The translations under genes were made by a program, and so were the position numbers. Below the pieces are notes generated by a model. The model searched no databases and was not told the DNA's origin. It saw only the letters and a list, made by a program, of their open reading frames with translations. Shown here in pieces: positions 43,564 to 55,445 of a stretch of DNA of 64,000 nucleotides. Positions within the stretch are counted from its first letter, which is position 1, and the number at the start of each line of letters is the position of its first letter. This stretch comes from Diphasiastrum complanatum (lineage: Eukaryota; Streptophyta; Lycopodiopsida; Lycopodiales; Lycopodiaceae), in NCBI GenBank assembly GCA_029204225.1, contig CM055110.1, positions 1,635,672-1,699,671 of the forward strand, given 5' to 3'.

Positions 43564-43570
43564 TATAAAT
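43564..43570 (+). promoter_or_regulatory. TATA box of the intact pectate-lyase-like gene
   Basis: TATAAAT lies 87-93 bases before the start codon, preceded by CTCTTTTCT. Transcription would start around 43595-43605, just before or within the CT repeat. Inference from position and sequence only. Confidence 0.6.
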
Positions 43571-43599
43571 CCCCATGTGTTTTCATTTATGTTGATCTC

Positions 43600-43601
<2 letters not shown>

Positions 43602-43649
<48 letters not shown>
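43602..43649 (+). repeat. (TC)24 in the 5' leader
   Basis: An uninterrupted pyrimidine dinucleotide run ends eight bases before the start codon. CT-rich leaders are common in plant genes and may influence expression; repeat length is likely polymorphic. Confidence 0.9.
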
Positions 43650-43652
<3 letters not shown>

Positions 43653-43656
43653 AGTT

Positions 43657-46600
43657 ATGGCAATGGTTCCAAAATACGTGAGCTTTGTTTTGACAGCGAT
43701 TTGTCTTGCAATCATTTTGCTGACAACGGGATTTTCTCATACTGTCGCTGAAAATGCAAGAGCATATCATCTCGACGGAGGTGAGCAAGTGAATCAAATG
43801 GACAATCTTCGAAATATTCGGACTGTAGAGAAGGCATTAGACTTTCTCAACAGAGCAGCTGAAACAGTTGGCGTCGACAACAGCAATTGTCGATCACAAA
43901 TTAATACTGCACTGGAGGCGCTATACTTGGCAAAGACTTACCTCGTGGATGAAAACGGTGATCTGATGGGTCAGCTAGAAAGTGCCAAGAAAGCACTCTC
44001 TTCCTGCAACAACACTATCGCGACATGGAAAACGGTAAGCGCTCTAGTTGCTCTTGTCTCTCTATTCCGTTGTTCATTAGCAGAAAGGTCAATTAACGGC
44101 ATCATGTTTTAACCAAAAAGTTGTTAGGCTTGAGAAGGACTATTCATGTACTCTAAGTTTGCATCACATATTGAAGCGATTTTCTTCTAATAGTGTAAAA
44201 TACAAAGAGCATATTTCTATATACTTTCATTTGTATAGAACAGGCAAACTCCTTTAAGCTTTAAGGGTAGATCATCGCATCGAAATTGTATCGTCTGTTA
44301 TATCATCTATCTCAGTCACCAATTCCCTTGTCAATATGTAGACAAGAGGTGTCTTCCTTAAGCTACAGTAAGTACTGTAAAACTTAAAGGCACTCTATCT
44401 GACAAATATGATTGAGCCAAGTCAAACATTTCAATCATAAGCAAGTCTGCATTATGCTATTCCCGCAAGAGGCAATTTGAACAACAATAAGCACCTTTCT
44501 TCATGGATATTCATTAGAAACGCACGAATTTCATATAGATGCTGTAAATATTATCGTCAGGAAGTTTTCAGTTATCAACGTAATCTTAACATTTTGGCTC
44601 ATTAGTTTGTGTCATTTGTAACCACTAGCCAGCAACAGTTTTGCTAACTAGAGAATCGGCAAATATATATATGCCCAAAGTTACCATGTAGCTCAGGGTT
44701 ATCATGCTTTTTGAAAAGCTAGGCAAAGGAATCGTTCATAACTACAAATTTCCATTTTGCGTTCATAGGAGTTTTTTCTTATTGCGAAGAGTTCAGATTA
44801 TTCGACCTATTCTGGATTGTTTGTTGTGTAGGTGGATTTGGGGAGAGTTGTTCTCCACTTGGCAAAGCGTGCACTCGAGAATGTTGAAGCCGTGATGGAA
44901 TCATTGAACATGTTCGTGAGCCATTCGGCCTCCTACCCCGATGTAGAACCCAATTGGACAGTCAACTGGAAAGGCATTCAGACTTACAGTACGTATCTTT
45001 AGAAACACTCTCGTAAAATTTCATGCTTATTAGTTTATTCCTATTGAGGTCTTGCACATCATGATGCCTTTACCAAAGAGTTCCCTGATCCTCCTCAATT
45101 ACGCCCACGCAGTTTATTTAAATTAAGATAAACCACGTACCAGGCATTGTCTATTAAAATTTATTTGAGTGTTATCTATTAGTTTTCCAAAATATATAAT
45201 TAGATAATGAAGACTGTGAAAGAGCATTGTGCAACTTTCTTGCATGGATCGTTCAGCCAAAAGCACTAAATTGTAGCAATGTGCTTCTTTTCCATGTGGA
45301 TATACACCATGCATGAGTTCTACAGAACTAAAATTTAAGCGCGCAAAGTATTCATTCCTCCAAATAAACTTTTTAATCTCCATTGTTGATGGCATTTTTG
45401 GTTCTGAGATATTCATTGCAATACAGTTGCTTCATTGAAATCTGTTTAGAACCAATGCACCTGATTGCAGTATTCTGGAGGTCCAGCCCTTGATTCTTTG
45501 AGTTTCCAGAGAGAGTTCCAAAAACCTTTTTACTGTTGTCTTAGAGATTGAAATGGCTTAATACGTCAATATTTGGTTCGAACTACCATTTTTATGTGAA
45601 AAATCTTCACTCGCACTACGTCACCGTCGAGTACTGTTTGTTCTGATCTCTAGCATTTTTTTTTTTAATTGTTTGTCTATAGTCCAAGCCAGTTGTGCGT
45701 GACATGCAGTACAATCTGCATTCATTGGTTCCTGTAGAATGACATCATTTAATTTCAGTCATGTTCTTGATCTTTTAATCAGTAGCTACATCTGTTGCTC
45801 AAAATTTGCTCGTTAGGCTAGAAGATTGAAAATCACGTGCTAACTAACACTTACCACAACGTCATATTGACACACTAAAGACAAAATAAGAACTTTGTTA
45901 CTGCCCAGAATGATGTCCCTTGTATTGTGGTGACTGGTGAGCAGGTGCAAGTATAGACTACGTCGCGTATGGTACCAAGTGCCAGTTTACAAGGTCTGGG
46001 TCAGGAAGAGCACTTCCTTCTTGTGCATTTGGCTTTGCTGCAGGTGTGACTGGGGGTGCCAATGGGCAATCCTATGTAGTCACGAGTTCGGATGACAATC
46101 CAACAAGTCCTCAGCCAGGTACTCTACGATATGGATTAAACTTGGCTCGCAAAGACAACAAAGGAATATGGATCACCTTCGAACGAGATATGCTAATTGT
46201 GCTTTACGACAAATTATGGATAATGAACTCCACAACAATCGATGGTAGAGGAGTAAATGTCACTATAACTAAACAACCTGTGGTGCTTTGTGGTGTGACT
46301 AACGTGATCCTTCACAATTTTCAAGTGAATTCAATTGACAACAGTGACACTGTGCATATTTTTGATGGGTCCACGAAAGTGTGGGTAGATCATATCACCT
46401 CATTTGATGCAGACAAAGGATTAGTCTCCGTTGTTCAAGGCTCCACAGATGTTACAATCTCCAATTGCCGCCTGTCCAATTTAAATTTTAACATGCTACT
46501 AGGAGCTTCTGATTATGACTTTGAAGATAAGAATATGCGGATTACAGTGTATAGAAATTGGTTCAGAGACTCATTTCAGCGCATGCCTCATTGCAGGTAC

Positions 46601-47257
46601 GCCTTGTATTCTGAGACTAACGCTGTTGAAAATTATAATGGATAAGTATGTTGTAAAGAGCTAAGCATGAGCACGTAGATTCACGATTTAGAATTGTTAA
46701 TAAGATGGATTTAAGCTATTGACAGTTGTTTTCCTACATCCCTTCTTATATGTGCAATCTCGACCTTCAGTATCTGTGATCCCGATGATCCCTCCGAGAG
46801 CTCAAGATATAGATAGTATGAGTTGCATTGCTAAACAAGTAGTTGATTACCTTACAACTGTTTGGATTGCAGACTGGGTTACTGCCATGTCAGTAACAAT
46901 CTTTATACCAATTGGGGATTTTATGCGATTGGAGCGCGTGTACATGCCACAATCTTAAGTGAACAAAATCTTTTCATAGCTGGTGAACGTAAAGAGGCAA
47001 CTCCATGGTTTCCTGGAGCAGCAGAAGTCAGCGGTTTTGATGACACATCTATTATTCAATCTGTACAGGATGAATTCCGCAATGGTACCACCTTTCATCA
47101 GTTTCTTCAATTTGGAACCGGTGATGGACTGCCGTATCTTAGTGATAGGAGCTATCCTCGTATCCATCCAACTCGCACTCTAGATGATCTGCTTCAACGT
47201 TGTGCAGGAGCTCAATTTGGTTTTAATTTACGTACATGCTTATCCGGCACAGATTAA
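43657..47257 (+). CDS. Secreted pectate-lyase-like protein with helical N-terminal region (copy B)
   Basis: Four exons join in frame: 43657-44034, 44832-44988, 45945-46596, 46873-47257 (1572 bases, 523 aa); all introns are GT-AG. The start is the first ATG after the CT leader. Residues 1-27 form a signal peptide (hydrophobic 8-25). Residues 35-178 are predicted helical with Cys78 and Cys117, a spacing like the second disulfide of PMEI proteins. The pectate lyase (PL1-like) domain begins about residue 205: VTSSDDNP (223-), TIDGRG, SDTVHIFDGS, WVDH (325-328), GSTDVTISN, MLLG, QRMPHCR (390-396, presumed catalytic Arg391) and NNLYTNWGFYAIG. Both Asp of the DGLID signature, which hold calcium in active members, are Lys336 and Ser340. 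PL1 enzymes cleave pectate in the cell wall; here that activity is doubtful. Copy A is its dead duplicate. Confidence 0.9.
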
Positions 47258-47603
47258 TTGAATTGGATGGCTGTGAACCGAGATGGTATATCACGTTTCT
47301 CGACTAGTTAACGAGAAATGATTGAAAGCAAGATTTTGCAACAAATTTTTCTGTTAATGTCATTCTCTCAGATTTCGTTTAACTGGGTTCATTTTCCTCT
47401 TTTGTACTCATGAAATAGTTCAAACTTTGAGATTTCTTTGTTAAATTGCTCAAGTTACATATAGCTCATATTCTCACCTGCTCAACGTCTATTTATTCGA
47501 CTAAATGCAATAGATAATTTGATCTCGAGAGTAGTTTTTGTTAAACATGTTATTATGTGGACCTTAAAGATGTGGCTATAAGAACATGTAATTCATTACA
47601 CTT

Positions 47604-47609
47604 AATAAA
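47604..47609 (+). terminator. Possible polyadenylation signal
   Basis: AATAAA about 350 bases after the stop codon of the intact gene, in AT-rich DNA. Plant signals are loose, so nearer sites are equally possible. Confidence 0.3.
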
Positions 47610-48580
47610 ATATAAGGTTGTAAAATTGCCACCTATATTGGTAGAGATGTCCAAATGCAATCTCAACTAGATCTAGACTTAGTGCTTATAGAGACAATGC
47701 ATAACTCGACATCCAATTTACTATCTAAACCATAAAGTTATTCTATAGTTACAAAATCCCCATGCATCTCCTCCCAAGTAGTTGTCAATTGGTACCATTT
47801 CCGAAAAAGTAATAGTCATAAGCCTTATCACTTAGGCCATGAATTACCAAAGATCAATTATCGACTAATTCAAATGATTGTAGTTCTTCATGTCTTGTAA
47901 AATGAAGTGTGGGCCTACAAAGCTTTATTGAGAAACCATCTTATTTTGATTGTTCTCTATCATCTAATCAAGGAAAAAATTCTAATGATATTCATCACTA
48001 TAAACTTTGTAGTATTTTGACTAATCTCATATGATGTATCATCATTTTTTGTATCATTTAGATCGAAGAAAGAGAGTCTCATTGGCATAGATTTTCCAAA
48101 AGTTAATTCACATAAAGATCTAGATGCATAAAGTTTTCCAATGTAAAAATAATAGACATAGAATGTAGAACACTAGACATAGCATCTGGAAATTGTGTCT
48201 CTCATCATGACTAGCAAAGAAAATTAAATTCCAATGAAGCCCATATGCAAGTAATATACATTTTCAATTGCATAATAAATTTTAATTAGATAAAAGAAAG
48301 TCACCCATTTCAATTGCCACAAACATTAAAATACACAACTCACATCGTTGTAGTGATTTGTGAGCATCTAAGTTTCTAATGTTAGGCCTTAAATATTTGA
48401 CTGTCTAATAATTATATAACCCAAATGCAACTCTTGAGCTCAAAGCAATAACCTTAACTAAATTTTAAATTTAATTGAAACATATTAAGACCTAACCAAG
48501 CCCATTGACATTGGTAAAAAAGAACTAACTGCGCATGTGTAGATAAGAATATGGTGTAAATATATTCTCTTATAATGGCT
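47610..48580. other. No gene recognised
   Basis: AT-rich sequence downstream of the intact gene; only short frames and no TE motif. Confidence 0.35.
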
Positions 48581-48589
48581 TGACCAAAA

Positions 48590-48835
48590 AATTTTTTTAG
48601 GAAAAAGTTTATTGAAAGTGTTGTAGTTTGACCAGACCTTATTCATCAAGATTGTAAAAAAGTCTATTGTAAAAAAATCCTACTTATCTAGAGATACAAG
48701 GTTGTAAATAAGGCTTTTAGGTTTAAGAATCATAAATAAGTCTTAGTTATTTACAAATACAAGAGTGACGATCATATACAATGGAATAAAATTATGAGCA
48801 AGAATTAATATAAATCATAGTGCTCAATATACTTA
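48590..48835. repeat. Repeat, inverted with respect to 63785-64000
   Basis: AAAGTGTTGTAGT, CTTATCTAGAGATACAAGGTTG, AAGAATCATAAATAAGTCTT and CATAGTGCTCAATATACTT all recur in reverse complement at the right window edge, with moderate divergence. Confidence 0.7.
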
Positions 48836-48949
48836 GATACTTATCCTCTATTATAAAAGAATATACACTTTGCTAGAGACTTGATAATATATTTTATACA
48901 ACATATCAAAACCAACATTGTACCATTAAGTGATAATGATTGCTATATA

Positions 48950-49600
48950 ATTAGTAGATATCATTGTTCGAAAAAATTTGCAATCAGGATGTTGGTGGCC
49001 TATGATACATAAAGACACTAAAAGATACATTCAGTCTTGTGAGTTTTGTCAATGTGCATGTCATCCTAGAAAACATAATTACAAGTCTTTACATCCAATT
49101 TTAGCATAGAACCGTCTAAAAAATGGGGATTTTATATGTTGGTCCTATTCATCCTGCAACGCGAGGTACTCAAACTAGAAATATTATCATAGTGACGGAC
49201 TATATGACCAAATGGGTTGAAGCAAGAGCAATTCGTGTTGTAGATGCAAAGACTACTACCAAGTTTCTACATGAGAACATTTTTGTTTAATTTGGATGTC
49301 CAATTAAGATTGTCACTAATCGAGAAACCCATTTTGTCAATGAAACAATCAAGTGCTTATTGGAGGAATTTTATGTTATTCATCCGTTTAGTACTCCATA
49401 TTATCTAAGGGGGCATCGTTATGGGCATTCCGAACAACTTTTAAAGTTAGTAGAAATTAGGCATCATTTCAACTGGTTTATGTTCAAGATGTAGTTATGT
49501 CGATTGAATTAGTTCCATCTCTAAGCATAGCAACCACTAAACGCTTGAATGATGCTAAATCCTTACAACTCCATGAGGCTTTACACAAAATTTGTGAAAC
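48950..49600 (+). pseudogene. Ty3/gypsy integrase fragment
   Basis: Zinc-finger half (LQSGCWWPMIHKDTKRYIQS, CEFCQ), core with NGDFICW/YVGPIHPATRGTQTRN across a frameshift, IVTDYMTKWVEARAIR, FGCPIKIVTNRETHF where the second catalytic Asp is Asn, PYYL, and LWAFRTTFK-like and QDVVMSIELVPSLSI words to about 49590. Frameshifts and stops throughout. It is joined at about 49600 to a copia LTR. Confidence 0.7.
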
Positions 49601-50080
49601 CCGAAGACGACGATAGAATGTTCGTTGACTGAAGGCCACTTGGATTCGAAAGAAAAACATTCGTCGAACCAAGGCAACCTGATGACAAGGCCAAAGAGGG
49701 AGAAGAAGACACGAAGACGCAAGGGGCGGTGCATCTCCACGCATCAAAGTACAAAGGAGATCGCAAAAGTACAATGAGAACGTTACCCTCCAAAGACTGA
49801 CAGGATACCATTGGAACATGCCTAATCAGACGTTCTTGTAATCTCCTGATCAACTAATCGTGTCCTCTTGTCTATATACATGAAGATCTTAATCACTGAT
49901 TAACATAGATGCAAGGAATCAAATTGATAGTATACTAGCTAGATAATGTTCAAGAAGTCCGCTAGTAAGTGCGACAAGTTTGTTTCTATGGGATTCTGAT
50001 CAGTGATATCAGAGTGAAATAATTCGTGTCTGAATATCACATGTGCTTGACCCATGTTTCTCAACAGTGGTATCAGACCA
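49600..50080 (+). mobile_element. Copia LTR fragment with plus-strand PBS
   Basis: The sequence is the reverse complement of 53711-54548 (shared words include GTACAAAGGAGATCGCAAAAG, TCGTGTCTGAATATCAC and GGGTCAAGCACA when strands are matched). It ends TTCTCAACA and is followed by GTGGTATCAGACC (from 50068), a primer site in plus orientation. The left end is truncated against gypsy sequence. Confidence 0.65.
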
Positions 50081-50596
50081 CATAGATTCTCAACAAGATA
50101 GTGGCTTGTTTCTTCAACATCCATGATATAGCTCCATCATCTATGAACATACAATGTGCACTTATGAAATTCATATCCATTTGATCTCCAACAAAGTCTG
50201 AATCTGAAAATCCATACAAGTTAGGTGATGATCCTCTATCAACAATGTCAAAATCACTAGTTCCCAAAATATATCTCAATACCCTCGTGCCTAGTTTCCA
50301 ATGCTCCACAGTTGGATCATGCATGAATTGTCCTAGTTGGTTCACTCATATATATAATGATCACAAGACTTGATCTAAGATATTGTGTTGGTCCAATTGA
50401 GAGTAATGTCCTTGAAGGATCTTTCATCACCTCTTATAGTGAGCTTTACATTTGAATCCATTGGTGTATAGTAAGACTTTGCATCTACCATATGAAAGAT
50501 TTCTAGAATAGAATTAGCATACTTTTCTTGACAAAAGAAAGTAAATTGAGAAGTTCTAAATACTTCTATTGCCAAGAAATAATGCAAACATGTCAT
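50073..50596 (-). pseudogene. Copia RNase H and RT tail, minus strand
   Basis: Minus frames read LHYFLAIEVFRTSQFTFFCQ (50596 leftward), NQLGQFMHDPTVEHWKLGTR, GFSDSDFVGDQMD and GAISWMLKKQATI. They are the distal part of the copia whose RT start lies at 52717-53100; about 2.1 kb of unrelated DNA separates them. Confidence 0.7.
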
Positions 50597-50599
50597 GCC

Positions 50600-52715
50600 T
50601 TACCAAACCAAAATGTCAGTAAAAGTGTGGTATAAATGATTATCGTTCCCAAGGGGAGCATCATATAGAGGTATTTAGTCACTATTGGTAAGATAAAAGG
50701 ATTTATCTTTGAAGACTAGTGGAATGGAAATGTAAATCTGGTTGTCTAATGACATTTTTGAGTAGGCAACCAGTATCGCCATTGAAAATGGTACAAACAA
50801 ACAACAAGTAAGATATTCAGATAGTTCAACCAAGAAATCCAGATTCTGAAGAAGAGTGAGAACTCAGAATGATCAGACATCCCCACAACATTAAGATCAC
50901 ATGCTTCACAGTTCAGATCTGGACTTAGCCAAAACAAGAATGCCACAAGGCCAAATGATTGCTATAGGCAATGCTTACAATGGGCTATGTTGATCCTCAA
51001 CAGTCTTCATAAACTTGCTACTCACTTATCCTGGCAAGCAGTTCCAATCACACAATAGTTCGATTAATTTTCCTGGGTTCAGTTCTAATTAATAATTTAT
51101 GCATAGCATAGAATCCATCATTATGCAGAATCACCATGAATTTTCTAGGATCAGTCAGGATAGACAATAACAGTAAGAGGTGTGATTCATTCAACAAGGA
51201 ACTGAAATGCAGTATAACGTTCTTGTGAAAGAGAAAGTGTCTGTCATGCACTTCTTCAAATTCCTGTGAAAATACAATCTACATATACAAAGTTTGCGAA
51301 TCACTGCATTGATTCAAGACGACTAAGATAGCAGACAATATTTTATTCTGCCAAAAAAATACCACAGACAGAAGAAGAGCAAGAACCCCAAATAATTTAT
51401 AATGAGCGTGGGCTCTGCTATATGTGTTTGAGGAAGCAAGCAAACTGCCGCCCGTAAGATCTCAAACATTGTGTTATATGAATTTCCAATGGTTTGCTGC
51501 CACGTAGAGAGAGACTCACGTGAAACGGTGCTTCGGCTATCTGGAAATGAGCATACTGCTCTGTTCACGAGTAAATTATTGTTAAACATAGCAGAGAACT
51601 AAAATGAAACAATATGCAACCCTTCTAAAGAAGACATGCTGAAAGGAGCCCTTCAAATAATGCGAGAAACGTGAAACGAAGGCCCCATCTTTTGCCTCTA
51701 AAATGTTGAGAGAAATGAATTGTTGAAAGCTGTCTTTAGATGTGTAAACGTAGCCTTCAAAACTTCAAATATGAAGTTCAGAGTCCGCCTAACTGCCAAC
51801 TGCCTTTCAATAGCTTTAAAACAGACTTCAAACTTCAATGGTAGATGCAATACGTATGTTCTGGTTTATATCCAGCCTGGTGTAAACCACAAGGAGGTGA
51901 CACGTGGCCAGTCTCCTGCCATGCTCATCAGAGTAAATGTTGACTGGTCAGCTCGAATATTTCTTCTGCAGAAAACATATTTATCTGATGGTCGAATATT
52001 TATTTGTCTGAAACTCAAATTTATCTCCATGGCATTCTTCTATGGTTTTGACATCCAAATCTTTAAGTTTCTAGGGAGACTTAGAAGGCTGAATGAGTCA
52101 TAGAATCGAATGACAATGCTAAGCCATCATGCAATTGCCAGATAACCATTGATGCTTGTCTCCTAGTGCTTCAGAAGTTAGATTGCTGTCATACGTAACT
52201 ATTAGGCAATTGATTCGAATGAAGAAGGTTTGATAGATAAGAATGCTAGCTCGAATATCAGAGTGCTCGAATGCTAGGCATATGCGCAGATGTATTCGAA
52301 TGAAATGTAGTCTAGCATTTCTGATGATCCTCCGAACAACAGCAAGGTGTAAGTCCGATAGATCGTGATGATGGTTCAATAAGAACTTGGAACTTATTGA
52401 GAAGATCCATGGGTCTGCACCAACTCTCATTTTCAGAACAGACCATGACCACTAGCCTTAGAATTGTTCATGGCTTGAGATCTTTGAAGAGATGACCCTT
52501 CTGATAATTTGTGGCCTTCAAATCTTTGCTGCATTCTGAATACATGGAGGTGCGCTGATGACTATCTAAAATCTGCCTGATATTTCGCCACATTCTGAAT
52601 TCGTTGCATCTCAAGTTCTGGCCTAAGAAACTGTTTCAATGTTAACAGAAGATCGTTGGATCCTGGCTCAGAATAGTTGAAGGCAAGGTACAAAATCTGA
52701 ATCTGTCTCACAACA
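50600..52715. other. Unassigned insertion splitting a copia RT
   Basis: The two flanks belong to one minus-strand copia. The DNA between has only short frames and no recognised domain; neither LTR ends nor terminal inverted repeats could be fixed. It may be a non-autonomous element or the result of a rearrangement that also removed the YVDD segment. Confidence 0.4.
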
Positions 52716-52716
52716 G

Positions 52717-53700
52717 TCACTGGAAGATATTCATGACTAAAACCATTCCTTCAGAGCTTAAATTTTGATAAAGAAGAAAAGGCTTAGCATACCAACTCCT
52801 TGCTGCTTGCTTAAGACCATACAAACTCTTTTGTAGAAAACAAACATTTTTTGGCTTGTCATGTGAAATATAGCCCTCAGTTTGCTCCATAAACACCTCT
52901 TCCTCAATATCACCCTTCAATAATGCATTTGTGATATCCAATTTACATAGATCTCATCTAAAAAGTGTAGCAAGTGAAATAATGACTCAAATGCTCACCA
53001 TCTTTGCCACGGGTGCAAAGGTCTCATCATAGTCAATCATTGCCTTTTTGAGTGTCATTGCTAGATCCTTCGCTAGCAACATTCGGGTTGTCTGGATCGG
53101 TAAAGCATGTAACAGGTAGGTGAGCTTCTTCTCCACGCTAATACTGCATTCTTTGTTCTGGCATTGTGTAATGAAATGAACAGATCCTTCATCTTTCTGA
53201 TAAATGAAGTAAGGTCTCTACCATCTCATCGCAGATTTGTCAACTGATCTTCAAGAAGCATGATCTATCTGTGTGATTTCGTCTAAAATCTGGTAGGCAA
53301 TGTATCCCACAACTCTCTTGTATTAGAGAGTGTCGCGAGGTCAAGCATCAGGCTATCTTCGATGGATGATGACAACAAGGCTATTGCCTTGTCGTTCTTC
53401 TCTCTCCATTCTTGTAGCTCTTTGCCGGTGGTTGTAGGCATCTCTTCAGTGCCATCTACCTAGGGGCACCATAGCCCTTCTCCCTTCAATATGAGAGAGG
53501 TCTTTCCCTTTCATGCTTGGAAGTTCAACCCGGCTGAGTCGAGGATTGTGCAGATCTTCGACTGTATACTGCTGATCGATGCCATTGCTATAGATTGTGT
53601 TCTTCATATGTTCTTCTAGTTTCTTGTTTTGAATACTTGTCTCCTAGATCTGATAGCTCTCAAGCTATGTCAGGGCTCTCGCATATGAGCTCGTGGCTCT
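52717..53700 (-). pseudogene. Copia gag and RT start, minus strand
   Basis: From 53590 leftward: MASISSIQSKICTILDSAGL, TGKELQEWREKNDKAIALLS, LMLDLATLSNTRELWDTL and FIRKMKDLF, a copia gag (UBN2/DUF4219 type). Its five in-frame stops are TGA 53511, TAG 53460, TAG 53283, TAG 53265 and TGA 53226. A large deletion joins gag to RT near 53075 (IDYDETFAPVAKMV), which continues to DITNALLKGDIEEEVFMEQ and LYGLKQAARSWY. Protease and integrase are missing. Confidence 0.75.
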
Positions 53701-54645
53701 GATACCACTGTTGAGAATCTCCGTGGTCTAATACCACTGTTGAAAAAAATGGGTCAAGCACAGGTGATATTCAGACACGAATTATTTCGTTCTGATATCA
53801 CTGTTGGGAATCCCATAGAAACAAACGTAGATGGAATTCGACTCTGTCCTTAGGTCTACTACTGTGTGATAGGATCTACAATCCTCCAAGGAGTAGACAG
53901 ACACTGTTGAACTACATATTATTTGCTTATGCATTCAACAAGGTAAAACCAGTGTGTGGAATAAGATTGAACCAACTGAGTACAAACATATAACTACCAG
54001 ACAATAAATCATTCGATCATGTTCAAGACAAGAAACTCATCTGCATTAAAACATGTACTGCATTATCAGAGAATTCGTTAAGTGTTGTTGTGACATATCA
54101 CACAACGCATCGACGTGAAAGAAACTTTGTCTTTCGCGAATCAAAACTTGTCACAATTACTAGCAGACTTCTTGAACACTAGCTAGCTACAGAATGCTCA
54201 GCTTACATTGGTATACTACCAATCTGATTCCTTGCATCTACGTTAATCGGTAATTACAATTTTCATATATATAGAGAGGAGGACATGATTGATTGATAGG
54301 AGATTGCAAGAACAACTGATTAGGCATGTTCCAACAGTATTCTGTCAGTCTTTGGAGGATGACATCCTCCTTGTACTTTTGTGATCTCCTTTGTACTTTG
54401 ACGCATGGAGATCCGCCACCCCTTGGGTCTTCGTGTCTTCTTCTCTCTCTTTAGCCTTGTCATCAAGTTGTCTTGGTTCCATGAACATTTTTCTTTCGCG
54501 TCTAAGTGACCTTCAACCAACAAACGTTTTATCATCGTCTTCGGGTCTTCAGTCCTCGAAGCTCTTGTGTTCGTGTTTGGGCAGCTTCTTTGTGTTTCTA
54601 GAGACTTCAGCTTGAAAGCTAGCAAAGCTTTGTGGCTCAAAACAT
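53697..54645 (-). mobile_element. Copia PBS and 5' LTR, minus strand
   Basis: Minus strand: the LTR ends GATTCTCAACA, followed by GTGGTATCAGAGCCA (complement 53696-53710), the initiator Met tRNA primer site. The LTR likely starts at TGTTTTGAGCCACAAAGC (54645 leftward), giving about 935 bp. An internal TATA-like run (ATATATATAG) lies near 54275. An inverted partial copy lies at 49600-50080. Confidence 0.65.
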
Positions 54646-54990
54646 TTTGTTTCGTCAGCTATCTCATTGTCATCTAGTGAGGCCGAGTAAAGAGCCCTTA
54701 GTCATTACACAAAGGAGATGATATGGATCAAGAGGATGATCAAGGATCTTAACTTGCTAGATTTTTCAAAGAGCCCAATAATTTTTTGTGATAATCTTTC
54801 ATCCCAGAAGTTGGCAAGCAATCCTATCTTTCATGCTAGGAGCAAGCATGAGAGAACAAGTCATGGCAAAGGAGGTGAAGCTTCAACATGTTTTTTCAAG
54901 GGAGTGTATGGCTAATATCTTCACCAAAGACCTTCAGAAACATGGCCATCACGACAAAGTGGATTAGCCAGGAAGCCATTTCAACGACAA
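54646..54990 (+). pseudogene. Copia RNase H fragment
   Basis: The plus frame gives LSSSEAE, a TAA at the usual Tyr, RAL..YTKEMIWIKRMIKDLNLL, SPIIFCDNLSSQKLASNPIF and HARSKHE, the RNase H end of a copia polyprotein. It abuts the minus-strand copia LTR at 54645, which appears to have broken it. Confidence 0.7.
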
Positions 54991-55135
54991 GGCAGCAATA
55001 CTATCTTTTTTTCTCATCTAAAAAGAAAAGAAAAAAAAAGTGGGACACCACAGTTGTGCAATCCTTGAAGCAATCTCTTGCATCAAGGCTACACTGCATT
55101 CTAGCCATGACTATCAAGTTTGTCAAATTAGCTTA

Positions 55136-55445
55136 TGTTGGAGGGTTTGTGGATATCGGGGCAACCCTACGCATAGTTCATAAGTGAGAGAGATTTTGGC
55201 ACCCTGCATGTGTAAGTCTGATCATGATCACATAGTTATTTGATTAGTTAGAAGTAATAAAAGGACTTTAGGCCTTTTTGCGTGGCCTAGTAGTCAAGTT
55301 AGTGAATAAAAGGGGTTCCCACCAATTTTCAAAATGGTTCCCTCCTAAATTCAAATTCAAATAGCTAGGGAGGTTGAAATTGGCCAATAGGATTCGAAGC
55401 CAAAGCCCTAAATTCCACTATATATAGTGGCAGATATGGCGTGGA
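55136..55445 (+). mobile_element. Gypsy LTR 5' part, plus orientation
   Basis: It starts TGTTGGAGGGTTTG and matches the reverse complement of 58547 leftward (GGCAACCCTA, AAGTGAGAGAGATTTTGGCACC, AATAAAAGGACTTTAGGCC, CCAATAGGATTC), up to a TATA-like CTATATATAG near 55420. Homology fades after about 55440. Confidence 0.7.

Noticed and set aside
43657-44112. Single-exon 151-residue protein reading through intron 1
   Set aside because: The GT-AG splice from 44034 to 44832 restores a continuous 523-residue frame, and the same exon structure is seen in the duplicate.
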